Made by a program: the position numbers and the translations under genes. The notes beneath the pieces were generated by a model. It ran no database searches. It was not told the origin of the DNA and was given only the letters and a program-made list of their open reading frames with translations. From Streptomyces sp. Go-475 (lineage in GTDB: Bacteria; Actinomycetota; Actinomycetes; Streptomycetales; Streptomycetaceae), in contig NZ_CP026121.1 of NCBI RefSeq assembly GCF_003330845.1, positions 7,421,501 through 7,485,500 of the forward strand: a DNA stretch of 64,000 nucleotides, given 5' to 3'. This document shows positions 19,463-28,279 of the stretch, piece by piece (within the stretch, counting starts at the first letter, position 1; each line of letters starts with the position of its first letter).

Positions 19463-20851
19463 TCAGGCCGTGTCCTCGCCGAGCGGTTGCGGGTTGGGAG
19501 CGATGCGGTGCTTGTCCTTGTCGCGTCCCGGCGGGGTCAGGAACAGCGCCACACATCCGGCGAAGAGGGAGATGGAGCCGGCCAGGATGAAGGCACCGGA
19601 GTGCCCCCAGGCGCCGACGACCACGGCTCCCATGCCGGCGCCGAGGCCGGAGACGAGCTTGGCGCTGTAGACCATGCCGTAGTTGGACGCGTTGTTGTTC
19701 TCACCGAAGTAGTCGGCGGTGAGCGCGGCGAACATCGGGAAGATGGCGCCGCCGCCGAAGCCGGAGATGGAGGAGAAGACAAGGAACAGCGGGAGGTTCT
19801 CGGCGTTCGCCGACCAGAGGATGCCGTACTGGGACAGGCCGAGGATGACGCACACCACCAGCAGGCACCGCTTGCGGCCGTACAGGTCGGAGAGCCAGCC
19901 GATGACACCGCGGCCGGTGCCGTTGACGATCGCCTTCAGGGACATGGCCGTGGCGACGATCCCGCCCGCGAACCCGGCCTCCTCGCCGATCTCCACCTGG
20001 AAGGCGATGCCGAAGATGTTCACCCCGGACGTACAGGCCAGGCAGAACCACATCAGGGCCACCCGGCCGGTCTTCCAGGCCTCCTTGGGGGAGTACTGGC
20101 GCACCGCCGGCGGGTTCATGCGCAGCGAGCGGGCCGCGCGCGGGTCCTTCGGCGGGTTGAGCGGGTCGATGTCCGCGGGCCACCAGTTCTTCGGCGGGTC
20201 CTTGAAGAAGTAGCCGGAGAAGGCGACGATCCCGGCCAGGAACACACCCACCGAGACCAGTACCCAGCGGAAGTTGGTGAGGTCCATGTAGCCGTTGAAG
20301 AGGAACACGAAGGGCACCGAGCCATAGGCGAAACCGCCGTTGACGAAGCCGGTCTTGCCGCCCTTGCGCTCCGGATACCACTTGCCGACCATGTTGACGC
20401 AGGTGGCGTACACCATGCCCGCGCCCATGCCGCTGAACATGCTGAAGCCGATGTAGGCGAAGACGACGTGCGGTGCGAAGGCCAGCGACAGGTAGCCCAT
20501 GAGGGTGCCCGCCGCGCCGCACATCATGGCCCAGCGGGCCGGGAGTTTTCCGCTCTCTCGCAACTTGCCCGCGGGGAAGGCCACCGCGGCCTGGAAGAAG
20601 ACCCAGACGGTCATCATCCAGAAGATGTGCATGCTGTTCCAGCTGTGCGCCGTGTGCAGGGTCTCCTCGGCGGACGCGAACGCGTACTCGGCGGAGGAGA
20701 TGCCCATCATGCCGATCCAGGGCAGGATCACCATCCACTTGCGCTTGCGCCCCATGATGTCGATGTCGGTCTCACCGAGACGGTAGACGCGACCGTTCGC
20801 GTCGGTGACCTCCCGGTAGGGAACCGTGGTGGGCAGATCGGTCGTTGTCAT
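19463..20851 (-). CDS. MFS transporter, oxalate:formate antiporter (OFA) family, copy 1
   Basis: A 462-residue OFA carrier, clearly paralogous to the downstream copy: the YREVTDANGRVYRLGETD leader, the first helix, GRGVIGWLSDLYGRKRC and FGGGAIFPMFAALTADYFGE all align. I prefer the ATG at 20851, which has AAGGGG 11 bases upstream; a GTG four codons earlier has no room for a ribosome site. It follows the acyl-CoA synthetase by 122 bases containing a 14-bp stem-loop, so carrier expression may be set separately from the enzymes. It probably imports the dicarboxylate and exports the product. Confidence 0.85.
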   Translation of the reverse strand: MTTTDLPTTVPYREVTDANGRVYRLGETDIDIMGRKRKWMVILPWIGMMGISSAEYAFASAEETLHTAHSWNSMHIFWMMTVWVFFQAAVAFPAGKLRESGKLPARWAMMCGAAGTLMGYLSLAFAPHVVFAYIGFSMFSGMGAGMVYATCVNMVGKWYPERKGGKTGFVNGGFAYGSVPFVFLFNGYMDLTNFRWVLVSVGVFLAGIVAFSGYFFKDPPKNWWPADIDPLNPPKDPRAARSLRMNPPAVRQYSPKEAWKTGRVALMWFCLACTSGVNIFGIAFQVEIGEEAGFAGGIVATAMSLKAIVNGTGRGVIGWLSDLYGRKRCLLVVCVILGLSQYGILWSANAENLPLFLVFSSISGFGGGAIFPMFAALTADYFGENNNASNYGMVYSAKLVSGLGAGMGAVVVGAWGHSGAFILAGSISLFAGCVALFLTPPGRDKDKHRIAPNPQPLGEDTA

Positions 20852-20927
20852 GTCGTGTCGCACCCCTTGCGTCGAAAGATCTGGCCAGCGCCCCCTGTCC
20901 CATGCCTTTCGTGCGCGTGCGAGTCCC

Positions 20928-20960
20928 GGGGCCGGCCGACGCGCACCGTCGGCCGGCCCC
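20928..20960 (-). terminator. 14-bp perfect stem-loop inside the leftward operon
   Basis: Arms 20928-20941 and 20947-20960 are exact complements around a 5-base loop. The hairpin follows the acyl-CoA synthetase stop by 13 bases and precedes the first carrier by about 75 bases. No T-run follows. It could terminate most transcripts, stabilise the upstream message, or both. Confidence 0.65.
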
Positions 20961-20973
20961 CCGCTGCCTCACC

Positions 20974-23118
20974 TCATGTACCGCCCCCCAGCAGACCCGC
21001 CTCCCGCGCCCAGCGGTACTTCGCGCCGAGCACGGCCACCGGCTTCTCCGTCGTGTACGGATACGCCACGACCCCGCGCTCGAAGAGGTACTGGCAGGCC
21101 TCCTCGACCTCCACGTCCCCGGCGAGCGACGCCACCACGGGCTTCTCGATCCCCCGCTCCCGGAACTCGGCCACCACGCGCGCGGTGAGCTCCGCGAAGA
21201 CCATGGGAGGAGTGACGATGGTGTGCCAGTAGCCCAGGACCAGCGCGTGGATGCGCGGGTCCTCGAGACCCAGCCGGATCGTCGCCTCGTACGTCGACGG
21301 CGGCTCGCCCCCGGTGATGTCCACCGGGTTGCCCGCCGCCCCGAAGGGCGGGATGAACTTCCGGAATGCCTCGTCGAGGTCGGGCGGGATCTCCATCAGG
21401 GACAGGCCGTTGTCCGTCACCGCGTCGGAGAGCAGCACCCCGCTGCCGCCGGCACCCGTGATGATCACGACGTTGTCGCCCTGGGGCGCCGGCAGCACGG
21501 GCAACGCGCGCGCGTACTCCAGCATGTCGTTCAGCCCCGGCGCCCGGATGACACCGGCCTGGCGGAGGATGTCGTCGTAGACCGCGTCGTCACCGGCCAG
21601 GGCGCCGGTGTGCGAGCCGGCCGCCTTCGCTCCCGCCGCCGTACGGCCCGCCTTCAGCACGATCACCGGCTTCTTCGGCACGGTCGCCCGCGCGGCCTCC
21701 ACGAAGGCGCGCCCGTCCTTGAGGTCCTCCAGGTGCATCGCGATGCACTGGGTGTTCGGGTCCTCCCCGAACCAGGTCAGCAGGTCGTCCTCGTCCAGGT
21801 CCGACTTGTTGCCGAGCCCGACGATCGCCGACACGCCCGTCTTGGTGGTGCGCGCGAAGCCCAGGATGGCCATCCCGATGCCACCGGACTGCGAGGTCAG
21901 CGCGACCCCGCCCTTGACGTCGTACGGCGTGCAGAACGTGGCGCACAGGTCCTGCCAGGTGGAGTAGTAGCCGTAGATGTTCGGCCCCAGCAACCGGATG
22001 CCGTGCCGCTCGGCGATCGCCACGATCTCCGCCTGGAGTTCGTGCTCGCCGGTCTCCGCGAACCCGGAGGGGATCAGCACGGCGTTCGGGATGCCCTTGC
22101 GTCCCACCTCCTCCAAGGCCGAGGCCACGAACTTGGCGGGGATCGCGAAGACCGCCACATCCACCTCACCGGGAACGTCGGTGACACTCTTGTACGCCTT
22201 GCGGCCCAGAATGTCATCGGCTTTGGGATTCACCGGATGGATGTCGCCCGCGAACCCTCCGTCGACGAGGTTGCGCATCACGGAGTTGCCGATCTTGCCC
22301 TGTTCGTTGGAGGCGCCGATCACGGCGACCGCGCGCGGCTGCATCAGCCGGCGCATCGAGGCGAGGATCTCGTCGCGGGAGTACTTCCGGCGCGGCGCGG
22401 GCTGCGACTCGGCGAGGATGACCCGGATGTCGGCCGCGACGGCCCCCTCCGCCGTCGCGATCACCGGGTTGAGGTCCACCTCGGCGATCTCCGGGAAGTC
22501 CGCGACGAGTTCGGACACGCGCCGGATCTGCTCGGCGACGGCCCACCGGTCCACGCCCGCCTGGCCGCGCACCCCGCGCAGGATCTCCGCCGACCGGATC
22601 GAGTCGAGCATCGACAGCGCCTCGTCGGCGTCGACCGGCGCGAGCCGGAAGGTGACGTCCTTGAGGACCTCGACGAGCACGCCGCCGAGCCCGAAGGCGA
22701 CCACCTTCCCGAACGTCGGGTCCGTGACCGCTCCGACGATGACCTCCTGCCCCTTCGGCAGCAGCTCCTGCACCTGCACACCCGAGATGCGGGCGTTCGC
22801 GTCGTACGCACGCGCGTTGTCGATGATGGTGTGGAAGGCGGCCCGGACGTCCGCGGCGCCCTCGACGCCGACGATCACCCCGCCCGCGTCGGTCTTGTGC
22901 AGGATGTCCGGCGAGACGATCTTCATGACGACGGGCCCGCCGAAGCGCGCGGCGAACGCCACGGCCTCCTCGACGTCGGTCGCCAGCTCCTCGCCCGGTA
23001 CGGCGATCCCGTACGCGTCGGCGATCACCTTGCCCTCGGGCGCGGTCAGCGCGGTCCGCCCCTCGGCCCGCACGGATTCCAGCAGGGACCGCACCCGCAG
23101 GACCCGGTCTTCGGCCAT
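20974..23118 (-). CDS. NDP-forming acyl-CoA synthetase (fused ATP-grasp, CoA-binding and succinyl-CoA-ligase-like domains)
   Basis: A 714-residue single-chain acyl-CoA synthetase. The N-terminal ATP-grasp (about 1-230) has GPVVMKIVSPDILHKTDAGG. The CoA-binding Rossmann domain (about 250-380) begins VAVIGASNEQGKIGNSVMRN. The succinyl-CoA-ligase-like part holds SHTGALAG, whose histidine is the phosphorylated residue in this family. Domain order is the reverse of the usual alpha-beta fusion. Start: ATG at 23118; a GTG three bases earlier is possible. It lies 4 bases after the CoA-transferase gene. It should interconvert a carboxylate and its CoA thioester with ATP or GTP, perhaps activating or salvaging a product of the oxalate/2-hydroxyacid route. 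Confidence 0.85.
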   Translation of the reverse strand: MAEDRVLRVRSLLESVRAEGRTALTAPEGKVIADAYGIAVPGEELATDVEEAVAFAARFGGPVVMKIVSPDILHKTDAGGVIVGVEGAADVRAAFHTIIDNARAYDANARISGVQVQELLPKGQEVIVGAVTDPTFGKVVAFGLGGVLVEVLKDVTFRLAPVDADEALSMLDSIRSAEILRGVRGQAGVDRWAVAEQIRRVSELVADFPEIAEVDLNPVIATAEGAVAADIRVILAESQPAPRRKYSRDEILASMRRLMQPRAVAVIGASNEQGKIGNSVMRNLVDGGFAGDIHPVNPKADDILGRKAYKSVTDVPGEVDVAVFAIPAKFVASALEEVGRKGIPNAVLIPSGFAETGEHELQAEIVAIAERHGIRLLGPNIYGYYSTWQDLCATFCTPYDVKGGVALTSQSGGIGMAILGFARTTKTGVSAIVGLGNKSDLDEDDLLTWFGEDPNTQCIAMHLEDLKDGRAFVEAARATVPKKPVIVLKAGRTAAGAKAAGSHTGALAGDDAVYDDILRQAGVIRAPGLNDMLEYARALPVLPAPQGDNVVIITGAGGSGVLLSDAVTDNGLSLMEIPPDLDEAFRKFIPPFGAAGNPVDITGGEPPSTYEATIRLGLEDPRIHALVLGYWHTIVTPPMVFAELTARVVAEFRERGIEKPVVASLAGDVEVEEACQYLFERGVVAYPYTTEKPVAVLGAKYRWAREAGLLGGGT

Positions 23119-23122
23119 CACG

Positions 23123-24358
23123 TCAGATCACTCCGTTCGACTTGAGCAGGCGCACTTCCTCGTCGCCGAGGCCGAGTTCGCCGACGTAGACCTCTTCGTT
23201 GTGCTCGCCGAGCAGGGGTGAACTGGTCACCTCCACGGGCGAGTCGGACAGCTTGAGCGGGCTGCCGACGGTCACGAACTCGCCCCGCTCGGGGTGCGGC
23301 ACGGTGACGACCATCTCGTTGGCGACCAGCGACCGGTCCTCGATGATCTCCTTGGTGGACAGGATCGGCCCGCACGGGATGTTGTGCGCGTTGAGCCGCT
23401 CCAGCACCTCCCACTTGGGCAGCGTCGAGGACCACTCCTCGATCAGCTGGAACATCTTGTTGAGCTTGGGCAGCCGGGCCTCGGGCGTCGCCCATTCGGG
23501 GTCGTCGGCCAGCTCGGGCCGGCCGATGAGCTCGCTGATCGGCCGCCAGCCGACGGGCTGCACGATGACGTACACGTAGTCGTTCGGGCCGCCCGGCGCG
23601 CACTTGACCGCCCAGCCGGGCTGCCCGCCGCCGGACGCGTTCCCGGACCTGGGAACCTCGTCGCCGAAGTCCTCGTTGGGATATTCAGCGAGCGGCCCGT
23701 GTGCCAGACGCTGCTGGTCCCGCAGCTTCACCCGGCACAGGTTCAGTACAGCGTGCTGCATGGCCACGTTGACCCGCTGCCCGCGACCGGTGCGCTCCCG
23801 TTGGTAGAGCGCGGCGAGGATGCCCGCCACGGCGTGCACACCCGTCCCCGAGTCCCCGATCTGGGCCCCAGTCGCCAGCGGCGGCCCGTCCTCGAAACCG
23901 GTGGTCGCCATCGACCCGCCCATGGCCTGCGCGACGACCTCGTACGCCTTGAAGTTGGTGTACGGGCCCTCGCCGAACCCCTTGATGGAGGCATAGACGA
24001 TACGCGGATTGATCTCCTGGATGCGGTCCCAGGTGAAGCCCATCCGGTCGACCGCGCCCGGCCCGAAGTTCTCGACCATGACGTCGGAGCGCCGGATCAG
24101 CTCGGTGAGGATCTCCTTGCCGCGCTCGGTCTTGGTGTTGAGGGTGATGCTCCGCTTGTTGCAGTTGAGCATCGTGAAGTAGAGGGAGTCGACGTCCGGC
24201 AGGTCACGCAGCTGCTTGCGCGTGATGTCGCCGGTCGGCGCCTCCAGCTTGACGACGTCCGCGCCGAGCCAGGCGAGCAGCTGGGTCGCGGAGGGCCCGG
24301 ACTGGACATGGGTCATGTCCAGGACGCGGATGCCTTCGAGGGCCTTGGTTCCTGTCAT
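23123..24358 (-). CDS. frc: Formyl-CoA:oxalate CoA-transferase (class III CoA-transferase)
   Basis: A 411-residue CoA-transferase. From remembered sequence, long stretches match Oxalobacter [14 protein letters not shown] with the conserved Gln, [33 protein letters not shown], the catalytic-aspartate motif GDSGTG near residue 170, the glycine loop [10 protein letters not shown] and the C-terminal LLGEH. By-eye alignment puts Gln where FRC has Trp48 (TRKQLRD for TRGWLQD), a residue near the active-site loop. I start at the ATG at 24358 with GTGAGG 8 bases upstream. It exchanges CoA between oxalate and a donor such as formyl-CoA or succinyl-CoA. It follows the ThDP enzyme closely. Confidence 0.85.
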   Translation of the reverse strand: MTGTKALEGIRVLDMTHVQSGPSATQLLAWLGADVVKLEAPTGDITRKQLRDLPDVDSLYFTMLNCNKRSITLNTKTERGKEILTELIRRSDVMVENFGPGAVDRMGFTWDRIQEINPRIVYASIKGFGEGPYTNFKAYEVVAQAMGGSMATTGFEDGPPLATGAQIGDSGTGVHAVAGILAALYQRERTGRGQRVNVAMQHAVLNLCRVKLRDQQRLAHGPLAEYPNEDFGDEVPRSGNASGGGQPGWAVKCAPGGPNDYVYVIVQPVGWRPISELIGRPELADDPEWATPEARLPKLNKMFQLIEEWSSTLPKWEVLERLNAHNIPCGPILSTKEIIEDRSLVANEMVVTVPHPERGEFVTVGSPLKLSDSPVEVTSSPLLGEHNEEVYVGELGLGDEEVRLLKSNGVI

Positions 24359-24368
24359 CGGGGGCACC

Positions 24369-26051
24369 TCACTTGTACATGGTCTGGTTCATGGTTCCGG
24401 GGGCGTACGCGTCGGGATCGACCCAGACGTTGATCAGCGACGGCTTGCCCGACTCGCGGGCGCGCCTCAGGGCCGGGCCGATGTCGGCGGGGTCGCGGAC
24501 CTCCTCGCCGTAACCGCCGAGCATCTGGGCGAACTTGTCGTAGTGGACGTCGCCGAGGGTGTTGCCGATCCGTTCGCGGTCCTTGCCGTACTTGGCGGCC
24601 TGGCCGTAGCGGATCTGGTTCATGGAGGAGTTGTTGCCGACGATGCCGACGAAGGGGAGGTCGTAGCGGACGAGCGTCTCGAAGTCCCAGCCGGTCAGGG
24701 AGAACGCGCCGTCGCCGAAGAGCGCGACGACCTCCTTGTCGGGCCGCGCCTGCTTGGCCGCGAGCACGAAGGGGACACCGACGCCGAGCGTGCCGAGCGG
24801 ACCCGGGTCCATCCAGTGCCCCGGGGACTTGGGCTGCACGACCTGCCCGGAGAAGGTGACGATGTCGCCGCCGTCGCCGATGTAGATCGAGTCCTCGGTG
24901 AGGAAGTCGTTGATCTCGCTGACCAGGCGGTAGGGGTGGATGGGTGAGGCGTCCGACTTCAGGCTGGGCAGCCGCTTCTCCAGGGCGGTCTGCTCGGCCG
25001 CCCGCAGCTCGTCCAGCCACTCCTTGCGCTTCGACGCCCCGCCGTTGACGCGCCCGGAGGCCGCCTCGGTCACCGACTTCAGCACGAGTCCGGCGTCGCC
25101 GACGATGCCGAGGTCGATGTCGCGGTTCTTGCCGACCGTGCGGTAGTCGAGGTCGATCTGCACGACGGTCGCGTCCTGCGACAGCCGCTTGCCGTAGCCC
25201 ATGCGGAAGTCGAAGGGCGTGCCGACGATGACGATGACGTCGGCGTTGGAGAAGGCGTACCGGCGCGACAGCTGGAAGTGGTGCGGGTCGCCGGGCGGGA
25301 GGGTGCCGCGGCCGGCGCCGTTCATGTACGCCGGGATGTTCAGCGTGCGCACCAGCTCGATGGCCGATTCGGTGCCCCGGGTCGTCCAGACCTGGCTGCC
25401 GAGCAGGATGGCCGGTTTCTCGGCGTGCACCAGCAGGTCGGCGAGCTTCTCGATCGCTTCGGGATCGCCGGCCGAACGGGTCGAGGCGCGGTAGGCACCG
25501 GCCTGCGGCACGCGCGCCTTCCCGGCCGGCACCTTGGCGTCGAGCACGTCGCGCGGGATCTCCAGGAAGGAGGGTCCGGGCGCGCCGTGGAAGCACTCGC
25601 GGAACGCCATGGACACCATGTCCGCCGCGCGCGCCGTGTCCGGCACGGTCGCCGCGAACTTGGTGATGGGGTTCATCATGTCCACGTGCGGCAGGTCCTG
25701 CAGGGATCCCATCTTGTGCTGGGTGAGGGCCCCCTGGCCGCCGATCAGCAGCATGGGGGACTCCGCGCGGAAGGCGTTGGCGACACCGGTGACGGCGTCG
25801 GTCGTCCCGGGGCCCGCGGTGACCACCGCGCAGCCGGGCTTGCCGGTGATGCGGGCGTAACCGTCCGCGGCGTGGGCGGCGACCTGCTCGTGGCGTACGT
25901 CGACGACCTCGATGCCCTCGTCGACGCAGCCGTCGTAGATGTCGATGATGTGGCCGCCGCACAGCGTGTAGATGCGCTCGACCCCCTCGGCCTTGAGCGC
26001 CTTGGCTACGAGATGACCACCGGAGATCACGTCCTGGGTGTCGTCGGGCAT
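24369..26051 (-). CDS. ThDP-dependent enzyme: oxalyl-CoA decarboxylase / 2-hydroxyacyl-CoA lyase family
   Basis: A 560-residue enzyme with three ThDP-enzyme domains: N-terminal pyrimidine-binding ([18 protein letters not shown] with the catalytic Glu), a central Rossmann domain, and pyrophosphate-binding [19 protein letters not shown]...NN. Beside frc an oxalyl-CoA decarboxylase is the simplest call. However, positions that in Oxalobacter OXC are Tyr120-Glu121 read Leu-Gln here ([10 protein letters not shown]), and Tyr483 appears as Asn (NNSSMNQI). This resembles 2-hydroxyacyl-CoA lyases and acetolactate-synthase-like enzymes more. Start at 26051 follows CAGGAC; an earlier in-frame ATG lies by the operator. 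First gene of the leftward operon. Confidence 0.7.
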   Translation of the reverse strand: MPDDTQDVISGGHLVAKALKAEGVERIYTLCGGHIIDIYDGCVDEGIEVVDVRHEQVAAHAADGYARITGKPGCAVVTAGPGTTDAVTGVANAFRAESPMLLIGGQGALTQHKMGSLQDLPHVDMMNPITKFAATVPDTARAADMVSMAFRECFHGAPGPSFLEIPRDVLDAKVPAGKARVPQAGAYRASTRSAGDPEAIEKLADLLVHAEKPAILLGSQVWTTRGTESAIELVRTLNIPAYMNGAGRGTLPPGDPHHFQLSRRYAFSNADVIVIVGTPFDFRMGYGKRLSQDATVVQIDLDYRTVGKNRDIDLGIVGDAGLVLKSVTEAASGRVNGGASKRKEWLDELRAAEQTALEKRLPSLKSDASPIHPYRLVSEINDFLTEDSIYIGDGGDIVTFSGQVVQPKSPGHWMDPGPLGTLGVGVPFVLAAKQARPDKEVVALFGDGAFSLTGWDFETLVRYDLPFVGIVGNNSSMNQIRYGQAAKYGKDRERIGNTLGDVHYDKFAQMLGGYGEEVRDPADIGPALRRARESGKPSLINVWVDPDAYAPGTMNQTMYK

Positions 26052-26101
26052 GGCGAAGTCCTGTCCCTTCGTAGGGGGTTGGAGCGGCTCGCAGTACATT
26101 G

Positions 26102-26125
26102 CATACAGTCGACGAATACTGTATG
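26102..26125. promoter_or_regulatory. Perfect 8-8-8 palindromic operator between the divergent operons
   Basis: CATACAGT (26102-26109) and ACTGTATG (26118-26125) are exact reverse complements separated by 8 bases. The site lies about 50 bases upstream of the leftward ThDP gene and 68 bases upstream of the rightward sucC, so one regulator could control both arms. It is unusually AT-rich for this genome. No regulator gene lies nearby. The spacing suits a dimeric helix-turn-helix protein; the family is not certain. Confidence 0.7.
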
Positions 26126-26193
26126 AAGCTTGTTATCCCGCATCCGGTGGGTGGTGTCCAGGGGGCGTGCGGCACTTTCAGACAGGAGCCGGA

Positions 26194-27324
26194 ATGGACC
26201 TGTACGAACACCAGGCAAGGGAACTCTTCGAAGAGCACGGCATCTCGGTGCCGAGGGCCGAGGTCACCGACTCGCCCAAGGAGGCACGCGGGATCGCCCG
26301 CCGACTCGGTGGCCGAGTCGTGGTGAAAGCCCAGGTGAAGACCGGTGGACGCGGCAAGGCGGGCGGGGTCAAGGTCGCCGCCGACCCCGCCGCCGCCGAG
26401 CTCACCGCCCGTCAGATCCTCGGCATGGACATCAAGGGCCACACGGTCGGCACGGTGATGCTGGCCCAACCCGTGGACATCGACACCGAGTTCTACGTGT
26501 CCTATGTACTCGACCGCACGGCCGGCCGCTTCCTCGCCATCGCCTCCGCGGAGGGCGGCATGGACATCGAGGAGGTCGCCGCCACCCGGCCCGAGGCCGT
26601 GGCCCGCATCCCCGTCGACCCCGCCGAGGGCGTCACCTCCGCGAAGGCGGGTGAGATCGCCGAGGCCGCCGGACTGCCGCCGCAGACCGTCGACGTCCTC
26701 GTACGGCTCTGGGAGGTCCTGGTCCGCGAGGACGCCCTCCTCGTCGAGGTGAACCCGCTGGTGCGCACCCGGCAGGGGCGGATCCTCGCCCTCGACGGCA
26801 AGGTAACCCTCGACGACAACGCCCGCTTCCGCCAGACACGCTGGGGTGCGGACGACGTGGAGCACGACGACTCGCTGGAGGCGGCGGCCGCCGCCAAGGG
26901 CCTCAACTACGTCAAGCTCGACGGCGAGGTCGGCATCATCGGCAACGGCGCGGGCCTGGTCATGTCGACCCTCGACGTGGTCGCGGGCTGCGGCGCGCGG
27001 CCCGCCAACTTCCTCGACATCGGCGGTGGGGCGAGCGCCCAGATCATGGCGGACGGACTGTCGGTCATCCTCTCCGACCCGGACGTGAAGTCCGTCTTCG
27101 TCAACGTCTTCGGCGGCATCACCGCCTGCGACGCGGTCGCCGACGGCATCGTCCAGGCCCTGGACAGCGTCCGCCTGACCAAGCCGCTCGTCGTGCGCCT
27201 CGACGGCAACAACGCGGCCCGCGGCCGGGCCGTCCTCGACGAGCACGCGCATCCGCTCGTCGAGCAGGCCACCACCATGGACGGCGCCGCCGCCCGTGCC
27301 GCCGAACTCGCCACCAACGCCTGA
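26194..27324 (+). CDS. sucC: Succinyl-CoA synthetase (ADP-forming), beta subunit
   Basis: A 376-residue ATP-grasp beta subunit. [17 protein letters not shown] is the canonical start, [18 protein letters not shown] binds nucleotide, and [19 protein letters not shown] and [12 protein letters not shown] mark the remaining ATP-grasp and CoA-ligase domains. Slightly shorter than housekeeping SucC (about 390), it is probably a second copy. The ATG at 26194 follows CAGGAG. With sucD 14 bases on, it forms a heterodimer that interconverts succinate and succinyl-CoA. Position opposite the frc operon suggests supply of succinyl-CoA as CoA donor, which is inference. Confidence 0.9.
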   Translation: MDLYEHQARELFEEHGISVPRAEVTDSPKEARGIARRLGGRVVVKAQVKTGGRGKAGGVKVAADPAAAELTARQILGMDIKGHTVGTVMLAQPVDIDTEFYVSYVLDRTAGRFLAIASAEGGMDIEEVAATRPEAVARIPVDPAEGVTSAKAGEIAEAAGLPPQTVDVLVRLWEVLVREDALLVEVNPLVRTRQGRILALDGKVTLDDNARFRQTRWGADDVEHDDSLEAAAAAKGLNYVKLDGEVGIIGNGAGLVMSTLDVVAGCGARPANFLDIGGGASAQIMADGLSVILSDPDVKSVFVNVFGGITACDAVADGIVQALDSVRLTKPLVVRLDGNNAARGRAVLDEHAHPLVEQATTMDGAAARAAELATNA

Positions 27325-27338
27325 GGAGAGGGAACGCC

Positions 27339-28223
27339 ATGGCCATCTACCTCACCAAGGAGAGCAAGGTCCTCGTCCAGGGCATGACCGGCGGCGAGGG
27401 CATGAAGCACACCCGGCGGATGCTCGCGGCCGGCACGAACGTCGTCGGCGGCGTCAACCCGCGCAAAGCCGGCCGCACCGCCGACTTCGACGAGCGTGCC
27501 GTGCCCGTCTTCGGCTCGGTCGCCGACGGCATGCGCGCGACCGGGGCGGACGTCACCGTCGTCTTCGTGCCGCCGGCCTTCGCCAGGGCGGCCGTCGTGG
27601 AAGCCGCCGACGCCGGCATCGGGCTCGCCGTCGTCATCACCGAGGGCATCCCCGTCCACGACTCCGTCGCCTTCACCGCGTACGCCCGGCAGAAGGGCAC
27701 CCGCATCGTCGGCCCCAACTGCCCGGGCCTCATCACCCCGGGCCAGTCCAACGCGGGCATCATCCCGGCCGACATCACCAAGCCCGGCCGCATCGGGCTG
27801 GTCTCCAAGTCGGGCACGCTGACGTACCAGCTCATGTACGAGCTGCGCGACATCGGCTTCTCGACCTGCGTCGGCATCGGCGGCGACCCCGTCGTCGGCA
27901 CCACGCACATCGACTGCCTCGCCGCCTTCCAGGACGACCCCGACACCGAACTGATCGTCCTCATCGGGGAGATCGGCGGCGACGCCGAGGAACGGGCGGC
28001 GGCCTACATCCGCGAGCACGTCACCAAGCCCGTCGTCGGCTACATCGCCGGGTTCACCGCGCCCGAGGGCAGGACCATGGGGCACGCGGGCGCGATCGTG
28101 TCCGGCTCCTCCGGTACGGCGCAGGCGAAGAAGGAGGCCCTGGAGGCGGTCGGGGTGAGCGTGGGCAGCACACCGACCGAGACCGCGAAACTCGTGCTGG
28201 CGCGTCTCGAGGAGCAGCGGTAG
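27339..28223 (+). CDS. sucD: Succinyl-CoA synthetase (ADP-forming), alpha subunit
   Basis: A 294-residue alpha subunit with canonical start [20 protein letters not shown], the CoA-binding Rossmann region, [12 protein letters not shown] and the phosphohistidine loop [12 protein letters not shown]. Length matches the family (about 290-300). A GGAGAGGG site precedes the ATG. It is cotranscribed with sucC and the aldehyde dehydrogenase-like gene that follows. It binds CoA and carries the phosphorylated histidine intermediate. Confidence 0.92.
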   Translation: MAIYLTKESKVLVQGMTGGEGMKHTRRMLAAGTNVVGGVNPRKAGRTADFDERAVPVFGSVADGMRATGADVTVVFVPPAFARAAVVEAADAGIGLAVVITEGIPVHDSVAFTAYARQKGTRIVGPNCPGLITPGQSNAGIIPADITKPGRIGLVSKSGTLTYQLMYELRDIGFSTCVGIGGDPVVGTTHIDCLAAFQDDPDTELIVLIGEIGGDAEERAAAYIREHVTKPVVGYIAGFTAPEGRTMGHAGAIVSGSSGTAQAKKEALEAVGVSVGSTPTETAKLVLARLEEQR

Positions 28224-28279
28224 CGAGCCAGGACCTCCCGCCCCCGCCCCCGACCGTGCACCGAGAGCGGAGCAACCCC

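Noticed and set aside
24355..27252. 965-codon minus-strand frame spanning sucC and the ThDP gene
   Set aside because: It crosses the divergent promoter and runs antisense to sucC. Only the ThDP enzyme in its own frame has recognisable motifs.
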